From Paraburkholderia ferrariae NBRC 106233 (lineage in GTDB: Bacteria; Pseudomonadota; Gammaproteobacteria; Burkholderiales; Burkholderiaceae), in contig NZ_BAYB01000055.1 in the NCBI RefSeq assembly GCF_000685035.1, forward strand, positions 1 through 43,980: DNA of 43,980 bases. The letters are read 5' to 3'. Below the pieces are notes generated by a model. The model saw nothing but the letters and a program-made list of their open reading frames with translations. It searched no databases and was not told the DNA's origin. Both the position numbers and the translations under genes were made by a program. Every line of letters starts with the position of its first letter. Position 1 is the stretch's first letter. Of this stretch, positions 14,899 through 23,462 are shown in pieces.

Positions 14899-14929
14899 AC
14901 GACAAACAACCACCCTGGAGACGAAACAG

Positions 14930-16078
14930 ATGAAAAGATCGGCAGCCTTGCTGGGTTTGTGCGGAATCGCGATGGGCGCTCATGCGCAGAGCAGTGTCAC
15001 GCTCTATGGCTTGATTGACACCTCGATCGTCTACACGAACAACCAGAAAGGAGCAGCGAACTATCAGATGTCGAGCGGCGTCGAGTCCGGCAGCCGCTGG
15101 GGCCTGAAGGGCGCTGAGGATCTGGGCGGCGGCTATGCGGCCCTCTTCCAGCTGGAGAACGGTTTCAGCAGCACGGTCGGCACACTCGGCCAGAACGGTC
15201 GGGAGTTCGGCCGCGCAGCCTGGGTCGGCGCGGCCACGCCCTTCGGCAGCATCACGGTCGGCCGGCAGAACGAGCCGTCCGCGGACTTCGTCGGTCCGCT
15301 TGTCGCTTCGAACCAGTGGGCGGGCGGTATCGGCGCGCATCCCGGCGATACCGACAACCTGTACATCAACTCGCGCATCAGCAACAGCGTGAAGTTCACG
15401 AGCCTCAAGTACGCGGGCTTCAGTGCGGGCGCATTGTTCAGCTTCGGCGGCACGCCCGGCGACTTCAGCAACAACCGTATCTGGAGCGTGGCAGCGGGCT
15501 ATACGCAGGGGCCGCTCGCGCTCGGCGCGTCGTATATCGACACTTCGCGCCCGAATACCGCCCTGTGGGACGGCACTGCCGGCGCGGCGCCCATCTCGCC
15601 GAACACGTCGCCCATTTTTTCGGGTTATACGTCTGCGCGCACCCAGCGTGTGGCGTCCATGGGCGGCAACTACACGTTTGGCAGTGCAAAGTTCGGGCTT
15701 GTCTGGTCAAACTCGCGCTTCGAGAATCTCGGCTCGGGCGCGGCCTCGGCGCCCATCGCAGCGTACGCAGGCAAAACCGCCGTATTCAACAACGCCGAAG
15801 TCAACTTCAGCTATCAGTTCACGCCGGCATTCCTGATGGGCGTAGCGTATGAGTACACGGACAGCAGCGGCGCCGGTGACGCCCACTACAACCAGGTCAA
15901 CCTCGGCGGCGACTACTTCCTGTCCAAGCGCACCGACATTTACCTGACGACGGCCTGGCAGCGCGCAAGCGGCATCGATTCGACCGGCAAGGCGGCAGTC
16001 GCGGCGCTCTGGCCGATCACGGCTTCCAGCGATTCGCATCAGATCGTCGCGGCACTGGGCTTGCGCCACCGGTTCTGA
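14930..16078 (+). CDS. OmpC-type outer-membrane porin of the acid-sugar array
   Basis: This 382-residue trimeric-porin family protein of the Burkholderiales type has a signal peptide (MKRSAALLGLCGIAMGAHAQ) followed by SSVTLYGLIDTSIVY, the usual first barrel strand. The conserved GSRWGLKGAEDLGGGYAALFQLENGF follows, and the last residues GLRHRF supply the C-terminal Phe for barrel assembly. The ATG at 14930 has GGAG about 10 bases upstream; the frame is open earlier but only this start gives a signal peptide. It is first in an eight-gene plus-strand array and directly behind three operator-like palindromes, so it is probably co-induced with the catabolic enzymes and lets their substrate enter. 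The 101-base gap to the next gene holds a stem-loop. Confidence 0.92.
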   Translation: MKRSAALLGLCGIAMGAHAQSSVTLYGLIDTSIVYTNNQKGAANYQMSSGVESGSRWGLKGAEDLGGGYAALFQLENGFSSTVGTLGQNGREFGRAAWVGAATPFGSITVGRQNEPSADFVGPLVASNQWAGGIGAHPGDTDNLYINSRISNSVKFTSLKYAGFSAGALFSFGGTPGDFSNNRIWSVAAGYTQGPLALGASYIDTSRPNTALWDGTAGAAPISPNTSPIFSGYTSARTQRVASMGGNYTFGSAKFGLVWSNSRFENLGSGAASAPIAAYAGKTAVFNNAEVNFSYQFTPAFLMGVAYEYTDSSGAGDAHYNQVNLGGDYFLSKRTDIYLTTAWQRASGIDSTGKAAVAALWPITASSDSHQIVAALGLRHRF

Positions 16079-16115
16079 CCGGTCCGCGCAAGGTAACAAC
16101 GATGACGGAAGGCAG

Positions 16116-16141
16116 GCGCCAGCCGTCAGGCCGCCTGGCGC
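16116..16141 (+). other. Stem-loop between porin and aldolase genes
   Basis: GCGCCAG (16116-16122) and CTGGCGC (16135-16141) form a 7-bp stem with a 12-base loop and no T-run. It may stabilise the porin mRNA or partly terminate, giving more porin than enzymes. Confidence 0.35.
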
Positions 16142-16179
16142 AGCAGACCGGCGCCGGCGGCTGCATGGAGATATTGAAC

Positions 16180-17067
16180 ATGTCTGTCACATTCAAGGGC
16201 ATCATCCCTGCCCTGATCACGCCGATGACCGCCGACGAGGAAATCGACGAAGCCGGCCTGCGCACCCTGGTCGACCGCCTGATCGACGCGGGCGTGCATG
16301 CGCTCTTCGTGCTCGGCACCAATGGCGAATTCATTGCGCTCTCCGAGGCGGAGAAGCTGCGCGTCGCGCGCATCGCCGTCGATCAGGCCCGCTCGCGCGT
16401 GCCGGTGATCGCGGGCACCGGCGCCTACGCGACGCGCGACGTGATCGCGCTCAATCAGAAGATGCGGGACGTGGGCGTCGATGCGGTTTCGGTGATCACA
16501 CCGTACTTCAACGGTGCATCGCAGCCGGAGCTGTACGCGCACTACGCGCGCATCGCCGCTGCCACGCCGCTGCCCGTGATGCTGTACACGATCCCGGCCA
16601 AGGCGGGCGTGACGCTGGCGATCGACACCGTGCGCCGTCTCGCCGAGATCCCGAACATTCGCGGCATCAAGGACAGCGGCGGCGACTTCGACCGCCTGCT
16701 GCAGCTCATCAACCTGCGTCGCGACGACTTCGCCGTGTTCACCGGCACCGACTCCATGATCCTCTGGACGCTGATCGCGGGCGGCGACGGTGCCGTTGCG
16801 GCCACAACCAACGCGGTCCCGAGTGTCGTGATGTCGATCTGGAACAGTTTCCAGGCCGGCGACATCGACCTCGCGCGGCGTGCCCAGGAATCGCTGCGCC
16901 CGCTGCGCGACGCCTTCGCGCTCGGCACCATGCCAGTCGTGCTCAAAACGGCCGCTGCGCTGCTCGGCATGCCGGCCGGACCGGCGCGCGCGCCCGCCCA
17001 GCCGCTCGACGCGGCCACGCGCGAGCGGCTCGTCAAGGCGCTCGAGATCTACCCGCGCGTGGCCTGA
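16180..17067 (+). CDS. DapA/NAL-family lyase or aldolase
   Basis: This 295-residue class I aldolase belongs to the dihydrodipicolinate synthase / N-acetylneuraminate lyase superfamily, which cleaves or joins pyruvate-type adducts by a Schiff base. The signature G46-TNG-E50 (FVLGTNGEF), the proton-relay Y136 (LYTIP) and the Schiff-base K164 (RGIKDSGGD) are all present. The start at 16180 (MSVTFKGIIPALITPM) has GGAG at 16167-16170; upstream in-frame starts give no family sequence. The gene is unlikely to be the housekeeping lysine enzyme, since it sits in a catabolic array with a sugar-acid kinase and symporter. It more likely releases pyruvate from a 2-keto-3-deoxy or related acid sugar; the substrate is not determined. 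Confidence 0.88.
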   Translation: MSVTFKGIIPALITPMTADEEIDEAGLRTLVDRLIDAGVHALFVLGTNGEFIALSEAEKLRVARIAVDQARSRVPVIAGTGAYATRDVIALNQKMRDVGVDAVSVITPYFNGASQPELYAHYARIAAATPLPVMLYTIPAKAGVTLAIDTVRRLAEIPNIRGIKDSGGDFDRLLQLINLRRDDFAVFTGTDSMILWTLIAGGDGAVAATTNAVPSVVMSIWNSFQAGDIDLARRAQESLRPLRDAFALGTMPVVLKTAAALLGMPAGPARAPAQPLDAATRERLVKALEIYPRVA

Positions 17068-17108
17068 CACGCATCGCTTCAAGACCGACCGAAACAGAGA
17101 CTTCCGAC

Positions 17109-18278
17109 ATGAACGCCGTCTACCACTTCCAGACCGTCAAGCACATCGTGCACGGCGCCCACAGCCTCGATCAGCTGCCGGAAAAGCTCGCGCTGCTCGA
17201 GCGCCCCGTGCGCCGCATCGCGTTCATCACGCAGCCCGTGATGGAAGAGAAAGGCGTGGCCGCGCGGGTCGTGGCCGCACTCGAGGCGAAGGACATCGAG
17301 GTGCTGATCGTGCGCGACGTGCAGCCCGAGCCCACCATCGAAAACGTGGAAACGGTGTTCCGCGGTCAGATCGAACCGTTCGCACCCGACGCGGTGCTTT
17401 CGATCGGCGGGGGCAGCGTGCTCGACGCGGCCAAGCTATTCGCGGTTCGCCTCACCAATGCACAGCCGCTGCGCGAGTGGCTCGGCATCGACCTGATCAA
17501 GTCGCCCGGCGTGCCGCTGATCCTCGTCCCGACCACGTCCGGCACCGGTTCGGAAGTCACGCCCAACGCGATCGTCACGCTGCCCGACGAAGAACTGAAG
17601 GTCGGCATCGTGAGCCGGCATCTGCTGCCGCAACTCGTTATCCTCGACGCGACGCTCACGCTGGACCTTCCCAAACCGATCACGGCGGCAACCGGCATGG
17701 ATGCCTTCATCCACGCGCTCGAATCGTATATCTCGACCAAGGCGAACCCCATCAGCGACATGTTCGCGATGGAATCGATGCGGCTCATTGGAGCGAACCT
17801 GATCGAAGCGTACGAAACGGGTCATTCGCTCGCGGCGCGCGAGGCGATGCTGCTCGGTTCGATGTACGGCGGACTCGCGCTCACGGCGGCCGGGACGGCG
17901 GCTGTGCATGCTCTCGCCTACCCCCTCGGCGGCATGTTCAACATCACGCACGGCGTGGCCAATTCGATGTTGCTGCCGCACGTGATGGAGTTCAATCGCG
18001 ATGCGATCGTCGGCCGTCTCGCGACGGTTGCGCGCGCACTCGGTCTTGCCCGGCACGACGACGGTGACGATGCCGCGGCGGACCGGCTCCTCGCGCGTCT
18101 GCGCGAGTGGACCGCAGCGCTCGCCATCCCGCAGGATTTGCGCCAGTTCGGCGTGGCGGAGACGCATCTCGACGCGCTCGCCGTCGCGGCCTCGAAGGTC
18201 AAGCGCCTGCTCGGCAACAATCCGAAGCCGTTGAGCCTCGACGACATCAAGGCGATCTACGGCCGCCTGCTGCCATGA
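17109..18278 (+). CDS. Iron-containing (group III) alcohol dehydrogenase
   Basis: This 389-residue NAD(P)-dependent dehydrogenase has the family's two-domain layout. The nucleotide-binding glycine stretch GGGSVLDAAK lies at residues 100-109, followed by TTSGTGSEVTPNAI at 142-155. Metal ligands are all visible: D198 and H202 (GMDAFIHALE), H267 (AVHALAYPLGG) and H281 (NITHGVANSM). It would interconvert an alcohol and an aldehyde or ketone formed in the pathway, for example the aldehyde released by the adjacent DapA-family enzyme. The gap to that gene is 41 bases, and the next gene starts inside its stop codon (ATGA overlap), so tight co-expression is expected. Family is certain; substrate is inference from context. 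Confidence 0.92.
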   Translation: MNAVYHFQTVKHIVHGAHSLDQLPEKLALLERPVRRIAFITQPVMEEKGVAARVVAALEAKDIEVLIVRDVQPEPTIENVETVFRGQIEPFAPDAVLSIGGGSVLDAAKLFAVRLTNAQPLREWLGIDLIKSPGVPLILVPTTSGTGSEVTPNAIVTLPDEELKVGIVSRHLLPQLVILDATLTLDLPKPITAATGMDAFIHALESYISTKANPISDMFAMESMRLIGANLIEAYETGHSLAAREAMLLGSMYGGLALTAAGTAAVHALAYPLGGMFNITHGVANSMLLPHVMEFNRDAIVGRLATVARALGLARHDDGDDAAADRLLARLREWTAALAIPQDLRQFGVAETHLDALAVAASKVKRLLGNNPKPLSLDDIKAIYGRLLP

Positions 18279-20596
18279 CAACCGCACCGGAGCGCAGCAC
18301 GCGCCTGCTGATACTCGGCGACGATCTCTCCGGCACGGCCGACTGCGCCGTGAAGTGCGCCCAGCGCGGGCGCACGAGCGTCGTGTGCCTCGATGCGGCC
18401 CAGACCGGAGCCGCCCGCGACGCCGACGTGCTGGCGATCGACACGGACACGCGTCGCGCCGCGAGCGCGGATGCGGCGCGCGCGAATGCTCGGGCGTGGC
18501 ATCGGCATGGGGCGTCGCGGCGGCTGTACAAGAAGATCGACTCGACGCTGCGCGGCAATGTCGCCGCCGAAGTGGCGGCATTGGGCGCTGCGGGCATGGC
18601 CATCGTCGCGCCGGCGCTGCCCGCGGCCGGCCGGACCACGCGGAAAGGACGCCAGTTCGTGTCAGGCGTGCCGGTCGAAGCCTCGGAGGTCTGGCGCAAC
18701 GAACAACTCGGCGGCACCGCCGACCTGGCGGCGATGCTCGAAGGCGCGGGCCTTCGCGTTGTCCGCCTCGATCTGGAGGCGGTACGCGAAGGCGTGGCGC
18801 CGTTGCGCGCGCGGCTTGCCCGCTGGCGAGACGCGGGCGAGCAGGCCGTCGTCTGCGACAGCGAGACCGACGCGGACCTCGCTGCGATCGCCGACGCCTC
18901 GGCGACGCTCGATGGCGTGTTCTGGGCCGGCTCGGCCGGCCTCGCGGAACCGCTCTTCGCCGCCTTGCCGAGCGATACGCCGCCGCGTGCCAATACCGAT
19001 GCGGATGCCCTCCGACACGTCGGCACCGCCCATCCGCGAGGTGTGCTGGTTGTGGTCGGCAGCATGTCGAGCGTGTCGCATGAACAGGTCGCGGCCCTGC
19101 ACGCAGGAGCCGGCGCCGCCCTCGACGTGTTCGACGTCGAAGCGGCCTCGCTGCTGGGTCCGGTCAGCCCGACCTCGCTCACGCTCGGCACGCGCGTCGC
19201 CCAGGCGCTGCTGCGCGGGCGCCATGTCGTCGTTGCGCTGAGCCAGGCCGAACGCCTGAGGGTCGCCGACGGTGACCTGCTCGCAAGACAGCTTGCCGAG
19301 CGGCTCGCGCCCGCGGCCGTGCATGCCGCCGCGCTTGTCGCGACGGGCGGCGAGACGGCGCGCGCGTTGCTCTCGGCCATGGGCGTGGCGTCACTGCGCG
19401 TCATTGAAGAAGTCGAAAGCGGCGTGCCGCTGCTCGCCGCCGCTCACGCGGCGCGCGTACTGCCCGTCGTCACCAAGGCAGGCGGCTTCGGCCGCCCCGA
19501 CACCCTGTATCGCGCATGGCAGCGTCTCGCCGCCATGCCGCACGCGGATGCCCAGGCACCGCGCCACTCCAGCAACGAGGAAGCCATGACATATCGTCCT
19601 GTAATCGGCATCACCATGGGCGATGCCGCCGGCGTCGGACCGGAAATCATCATGAAAAGTCTCGCGCACCGCTCGGTCTACGAAGGCTGCCGCCCGCTCG
19701 TCATCGGCGATGCGAAGCGCCTCGTGGATGCGGGGCGCCGCACCGGCGCGACGCTGGCCGTGCGCGCCATTGCGGCGCCGAACGAGGCTCGCTTCGAGTT
19801 CGGCGTGGTCGACTGCATCGATCTCGGGCTGATCCCCGAAGCGCTGCCGTATGGCCAGCTCTCGGCCATCGCGGGCGACGCGGCCTACCAGTACATCGCG
19901 CGCACCGTCGAATTGACCTCGGCCGGCTCGCTCGATGCGATCTGCACGGCGCCCCTGAACAAGGAAGCCCTCCATGCGGGCGGGCACATCTTCCCGGGCC
20001 ATACGGAAATGCTCGCTCACCTCACGGGCATTCCCGAGGTGTCGATGATGCTGGTCGCCCCGAAGCTGCGCGTCATTCACGTAACGACGCACATCGGCCT
20101 GATCGACGCCATCCGCAAGATCGAGCCGGGCCTCGTGCAACGCACGATCGAGCGTGCCCACGAAACGCTCGTGCGCGCCGGCATCCCGCAACCGCGCATC
20201 GGCGTGTGCGGGATCAACCCGCATGCCGGCGAAAACGGCCTGTTCGGCTATGGCGAGGAAGAGGAAAAGATCATGCCGGCCATCGCGGTACTGCGTGAGC
20301 GCGGCTGGGACGTCGAAGGGCCGCTGCCCGCCGATACGCTGTTCTTCCGCGCCGGCCGGGGCGACTTCGACGTGGTGGTCGCGATGTACCACGACCAGGG
20401 CCACGGCCCCGTGAAGGTGATGGGACTCGAGGCAGGCGTCAACGTGACCGTGGGCCTGCCGGTGATCCGCACCTCGGTGGACCATGGCACGGCTTTCGAC
20501 ATCGCGGGCAAAGGCATCGCAGACGAGCGCAGTCTGCTCGAGGCGCTCAGGCAGGCACAAGACCTCGCCACGCGCCGCGCCGTGCAGGCCGCGTAA
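18275..20596 (+). CDS. Fused four-carbon acid sugar kinase (DUF1537) and PdxA-type dehydrogenase
   Basis: One uninterrupted frame of 773 residues carries two enzymes. Residues 1 to about 420 form a DUF1537 kinase: LLILGDDLSGTADCAVKCAQ at the start, KIDSTLRGN, and the C-terminal ATP-binding part with ATGGETARALL and TKAGGFGRPDTL. From M438 a complete PdxA-like domain follows (MTYRPVIGITMGDAAGVGPE, HIFPGHTEMLAHLTG, AMYHDQGHGPVKVMG). DUF1537 kinases with PdxA2 partners are known to phosphorylate C4 acids such as D-threonate or D-erythronate and then oxidise and decarboxylate the 4-phosphate. These are normally separate proteins. GAGG lies just before the internal ATG at 19586, so a separate dehydrogenase could also be made. 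The start at 18275 overlaps the preceding stop by four bases. Confidence 0.88.
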   Translation: MTTAPERSTRLLILGDDLSGTADCAVKCAQRGRTSVVCLDAAQTGAARDADVLAIDTDTRRAASADAARANARAWHRHGASRRLYKKIDSTLRGNVAAEVAALGAAGMAIVAPALPAAGRTTRKGRQFVSGVPVEASEVWRNEQLGGTADLAAMLEGAGLRVVRLDLEAVREGVAPLRARLARWRDAGEQAVVCDSETDADLAAIADASATLDGVFWAGSAGLAEPLFAALPSDTPPRANTDADALRHVGTAHPRGVLVVVGSMSSVSHEQVAALHAGAGAALDVFDVEAASLLGPVSPTSLTLGTRVAQALLRGRHVVVALSQAERLRVADGDLLARQLAERLAPAAVHAAALVATGGETARALLSAMGVASLRVIEEVESGVPLLAAAHAARVLPVVTKAGGFGRPDTLYRAWQRLAAMPHADAQAPRHSSNEEAMTYRPVIGITMGDAAGVGPEIIMKSLAHRSVYEGCRPLVIGDAKRLVDAGRRTGATLAVRAIAAPNEARFEFGVVDCIDLGLIPEALPYGQLSAIAGDAAYQYIARTVELTSAGSLDAICTAPLNKEALHAGGHIFPGHTEMLAHLTGIPEVSMMLVAPKLRVIHVTTHIGLIDAIRKIEPGLVQRTIERAHETLVRAGIPQPRIGVCGINPHAGENGLFGYGEEEEKIMPAIAVLRERGWDVEGPLPADTLFFRAGRGDFDVVVAMYHDQGHGPVKVMGLEAGVNVTVGLPVIRTSVDHGTAFDIAGKGIADERSLLEALRQAQDLATRRAVQAA

Positions 20597-20603
20597 CGGC
20601 GTC

Positions 20604-20617
20604 GCCCGGGAACGGGC
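20604..20617 (+). other. Small hairpin before the symporter gene
   Basis: GCCCG, a GGAA tetraloop and CGGGC form a compact 5-bp stem in the 56-base gap before the symporter gene. It may be an mRNA-processing or stabilising element; there is no T-run. Confidence 0.25.
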
Positions 20618-20652
20618 ACGGCGCCGCCGGCATACAACCATCGGAGACATCA

Positions 20653-22077
20653 ATGAACCGCTTCACCGTGTGGGACACGACCATCATCGTCGCGATGGTG
20701 GTCGCGTATATCGTCGTCACGGCCTGGATCAGCATCCGGCTGCGCAGCAGGACGACCGAGCAATTCATGGTCGCAGGGCGCTCTACGCCGGTGGTCGTGA
20801 TCGCCATCCTGCTGATGTCCGAGTACATCGGCGCCAAGTCGACGATCGGCACGTCGCAGGAAGCGTTCAACGCGGGCATCGCGGCGGCGTGGTCGGTGCT
20901 CTCCGCCTCGGTCGGCTTCGTGCTCTTCGGCCTGTTCATGGCGAAGCGGCTTTACCGCTCCGGCGAGTTCACGATCTCCGGCTTCATTGCGCAAAAGTAT
21001 GGGAATGCGGCGCGGGTCGTGGTCTCGGCCATCATGATCTATGCGCTCTTCATCGTGAACGTGGGCAACTACGTGAGCGGCGCCGCAGCGATCTCCACCG
21101 TCATGCGCGTGAACCTCCCCACGGCGGCATTCATCACGGCAATCGTGAGCACGATCTACTTCGCCTGGGGCGGGCTCAAGAGCGTCGCCTACGTGACCAT
21201 CCTGCACAGCGCCGTAAAACTGCTCGGCATCGGCATTCTCGTGTGGGTCGCATTCTCCATGTCGGGCGGCCTCGCGCCGATGATGCAGACCATGCCCCCG
21301 CAGTATTTCACCTGGAGCGGGCTGCTGGGCGGCGGCACAATCGGCGCCTGGATCATCGGCACCGCGGGCGCGATCTTCTCGACGCAGTTCATCATCCAGG
21401 CGATCTCGGGCGCGAAGTCGGCCGACGACGCCCGCAACTCCACGCTGATCGCCGGCGCGCTATGCATCCCCATCGCGCTCGCGCTGGGCTTCCTGGGTGT
21501 CGCGGCAAAGTTCCTGTTCCCGCATATCAAGAGCCTCTACGCCCTGCCCATTTTCCTGCAGCACATGAGCCCCCTGCTCTCGGGCGTCGTGACCGTCTCG
21601 CTGGTTGCCTCGATCTTCGTGAGCGTAAGCACGGTGGCGCTTGCGATCGCTTCGCTGATCGTCAAGGACTTCTACGTTCCGCGTTACCGCCCGACGCCCG
21701 AGCGCGAGCTCCGGGCCACGCGGACGATATCGTTCGTGGTCGGCTTCCTGCCGCTCATTTTCGTGCTGTTCGTGCCGCAGATTCTCGCGCTCTCGTTCTT
21801 CACGCGCGCCTTGCGTCTCTCGATCACCGTCGTCGCCCTGATGGGCATCTATCTGCCCTTCTTCAGGAGCAGCCGCGGCGTGATCGCGGCGCTCGTCGTC
21901 GCCACGATCGCCACCACGCTCTGGTATCTGCTCGGCAATCCGTTCGGCATCGACAACATGTATGTCGCGCTCGTGACGCCGGCCATCGTGATGTGCCTCG
22001 ACAAGCTCATGTTCCATTCGCCGGGCGGCAACGGCTCGTCAGTCGAGCACGGCCGCGTCGCCCACACAGATTCCTGA
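20653..22077 (+). CDS. Sodium/solute symporter (SSS) family transporter
   Basis: This 474-residue polytopic inner-membrane protein has about 13 hydrophobic segments. An early amphipathic loop (LRSRTTEQFMVAGRSTPVV) precedes the second helix, as in PutP/SglT-type transporters. GEFTISGFIAQKYGNAARVV and FAWGGLKSVAYVTILHSAVKLLG match conserved SSS regions, and the SVSTVALAIASLIVKDFY stretch recalls the second sodium-site helix. It would import the pathway's substrate with sodium. It sits between the fused kinase/dehydrogenase gene and the propeller gene, so the cargo is probably an acid sugar or a small glycoside of one. The ATG at 20653 has CGGAG at 20641-20645. Confidence 0.9.
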   Translation: MNRFTVWDTTIIVAMVVAYIVVTAWISIRLRSRTTEQFMVAGRSTPVVVIAILLMSEYIGAKSTIGTSQEAFNAGIAAAWSVLSASVGFVLFGLFMAKRLYRSGEFTISGFIAQKYGNAARVVVSAIMIYALFIVNVGNYVSGAAAISTVMRVNLPTAAFITAIVSTIYFAWGGLKSVAYVTILHSAVKLLGIGILVWVAFSMSGGLAPMMQTMPPQYFTWSGLLGGGTIGAWIIGTAGAIFSTQFIIQAISGAKSADDARNSTLIAGALCIPIALALGFLGVAAKFLFPHIKSLYALPIFLQHMSPLLSGVVTVSLVASIFVSVSTVALAIASLIVKDFYVPRYRPTPERELRATRTISFVVGFLPLIFVLFVPQILALSFFTRALRLSITVVALMGIYLPFFRSSRGVIAALVVATIATTLWYLLGNPFGIDNMYVALVTPAIVMCLDKLMFHSPGGNGSSVEHGRVAHTDS

Positions 22078-22125
22078 TGGCCCCGTCGCGCGCGCCATCA
22101 CGTTCCATCGCATCAGGATTTCATC

Positions 22126-23331
22126 ATGACGACCCAATCGACCCTGCCTGCCGAGGCAACGACCATACCGGGCCAACTGCATGCCGCCTCCGGCGACGAA
22201 GCGCGCATCGACGCCTACCTGCCGTCGGCCACCGTGCAGAATCACGCCGCCAATCTGATCGCGCTCGACAACGGCGATCTGCTGTGCGCCTGGTTCGGCG
22301 GCACCCAGGAAGGCGTGCCCGATATCTCCATCTATCTCTCGCGGCTCGCCCAGGGCACTACCGTCTGGAGCGCGCCCGTGCGCCTCTCGGAAGACGCCAC
22401 GCGCTCCGAGCAGAACCCCGTGCTGTTCGCCGCCCCCGACGGCAAGCTGTGGCTCGTCTATACCGCGCAGTTGTCAGGACATCAGAACACCTCGATCGTG
22501 CGGCGGCGCATTTCCGCCGACAACGGCCACACGTGGGGGCCGATCGACACGCTCTTCGACACGCCAGGCACCTTCGTGCGCCAGCCGATCGTCATCGCAC
22601 CCGACGGCGCCTGGCTCTGTCCGGTCTTCCTGTGCCGCGTCGCGCCTGGCGAGCGCTGGTCGGGCAACGACGACATCAGCGTCGTCATGCGTTCGACGGA
22701 CGCCGGCGCGAGCTGGCACGAGCACGAGGTCCCGGGCAGCGTGGGTTGCGTGCACATGAACATCCAGCCGCTTCGCAACGGCTCGCTCGTTGCCCTCTTC
22801 CGCAGCCGCTGGGCCGATCACATCTACATCAGCCGCTCGGACGACGGCCAGACGTGGAGCGAGCCGCAGCCGCTCGAACTGCCGAACAACAACTCGTCGA
22901 TCCAGTTCGTCGCGCTCGCGAACGGGCATCTCGGCCTTGTGTTCAACAACAGTAGCGCTGCGCAAAGCACGGAGCGCCGTGCATCGCTGTATGACGACAT
23001 CGAGGATTCGGAAGACAGCGGCGTGCTGGCAACGCAGTCGGCATCGGCACGCGGCACCGCCTTCTGGGGCGCACCGCGCGCGCCGATGACGCTCGCCATC
23101 TCGAGCGACGGCGGGCGCACGTGGCCTGTTGCGCGCAATCTGGAGACGGGCGACGGCTACTGCATGACGAACAATTCGACAGACAAGCTCAACCGCGAGT
23201 TCTCCTATCCGTCGATCGCCCAGTCCGCGGACGGCCGGCTGCATATTGCCTACACGTACTTCCGGCAGCGCATCAAGTACGTCTGCGTGACCGAGGCGTG
23301 GGCCACGGCGGACGGGCGCGGCGCGCGCTGA
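22126..23331 (+). CDS. Sialidase-like Asp-box beta-propeller protein
   Basis: This 401-residue protein has several Asp-box motifs (SADNGHTW, STDAGASW, SDDGQTW, SSDGGRTW) spaced as in the blades of a sialidase-type propeller. The N-terminal NHAANLIALDNGDLLCAWFGGTQEG is typical of BNR-repeat proteins often annotated as exo-sialidase. I see no FRIP-type arginine motif near the N-terminus, which true sialidases carry, so sialidase activity is doubtful. Propellers of this kind include glycoside hydrolases and lyases acting on other acidic sugars. There is no signal peptide, so it should act in the cytoplasm on imported material. It lies 48 bases after the symporter gene. My inference is that it releases the acid sugar used by the array. 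Confidence 0.75.
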   Translation: MTTQSTLPAEATTIPGQLHAASGDEARIDAYLPSATVQNHAANLIALDNGDLLCAWFGGTQEGVPDISIYLSRLAQGTTVWSAPVRLSEDATRSEQNPVLFAAPDGKLWLVYTAQLSGHQNTSIVRRRISADNGHTWGPIDTLFDTPGTFVRQPIVIAPDGAWLCPVFLCRVAPGERWSGNDDISVVMRSTDAGASWHEHEVPGSVGCVHMNIQPLRNGSLVALFRSRWADHIYISRSDDGQTWSEPQPLELPNNNSSIQFVALANGHLGLVFNNSSAAQSTERRASLYDDIEDSEDSGVLATQSASARGTAFWGAPRAPMTLAISSDGGRTWPVARNLETGDGYCMTNNSTDKLNREFSYPSIAQSADGRLHIAYTYFRQRIKYVCVTEAWATADGRGAR

Positions 23332-23462
23332 TCGGGCGCACGGGCTCGGGACGGCGGGAGACGCGGGTATCGGGAATGGGTAAACTACGCTCGCATTCAC
23401 GCCCGTCCCCTGCCGCACGCCCTGCGTGCAGGCGGCGTCCCGAACCCGTCATCGATCAAACC

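Larger units (their letters stand above)
14432..14929. other. Non-coding control region before the acid-sugar array
   Basis: This stretch holds, in order: the left copy of the block-flanking repeat (14448 onward), two hairpins (CCTGGCG/CGCCAGG at 14548-14569 and CCGCAA/TTGCGG at 14586-14601), then an AT-richer promoter zone with three copies of a palindromic site (listed separately). The two hairpins may insulate the array from upstream transcription. I see no gene in it. Confidence 0.6.

Noticed and set aside
16180..17067. Housekeeping dihydrodipicolinate synthase (lysine pathway)
   Set aside because: The family fits, but the catabolic array and repressor around it make a sugar-acid lyase more likely; no lysine-pathway neighbour is present.
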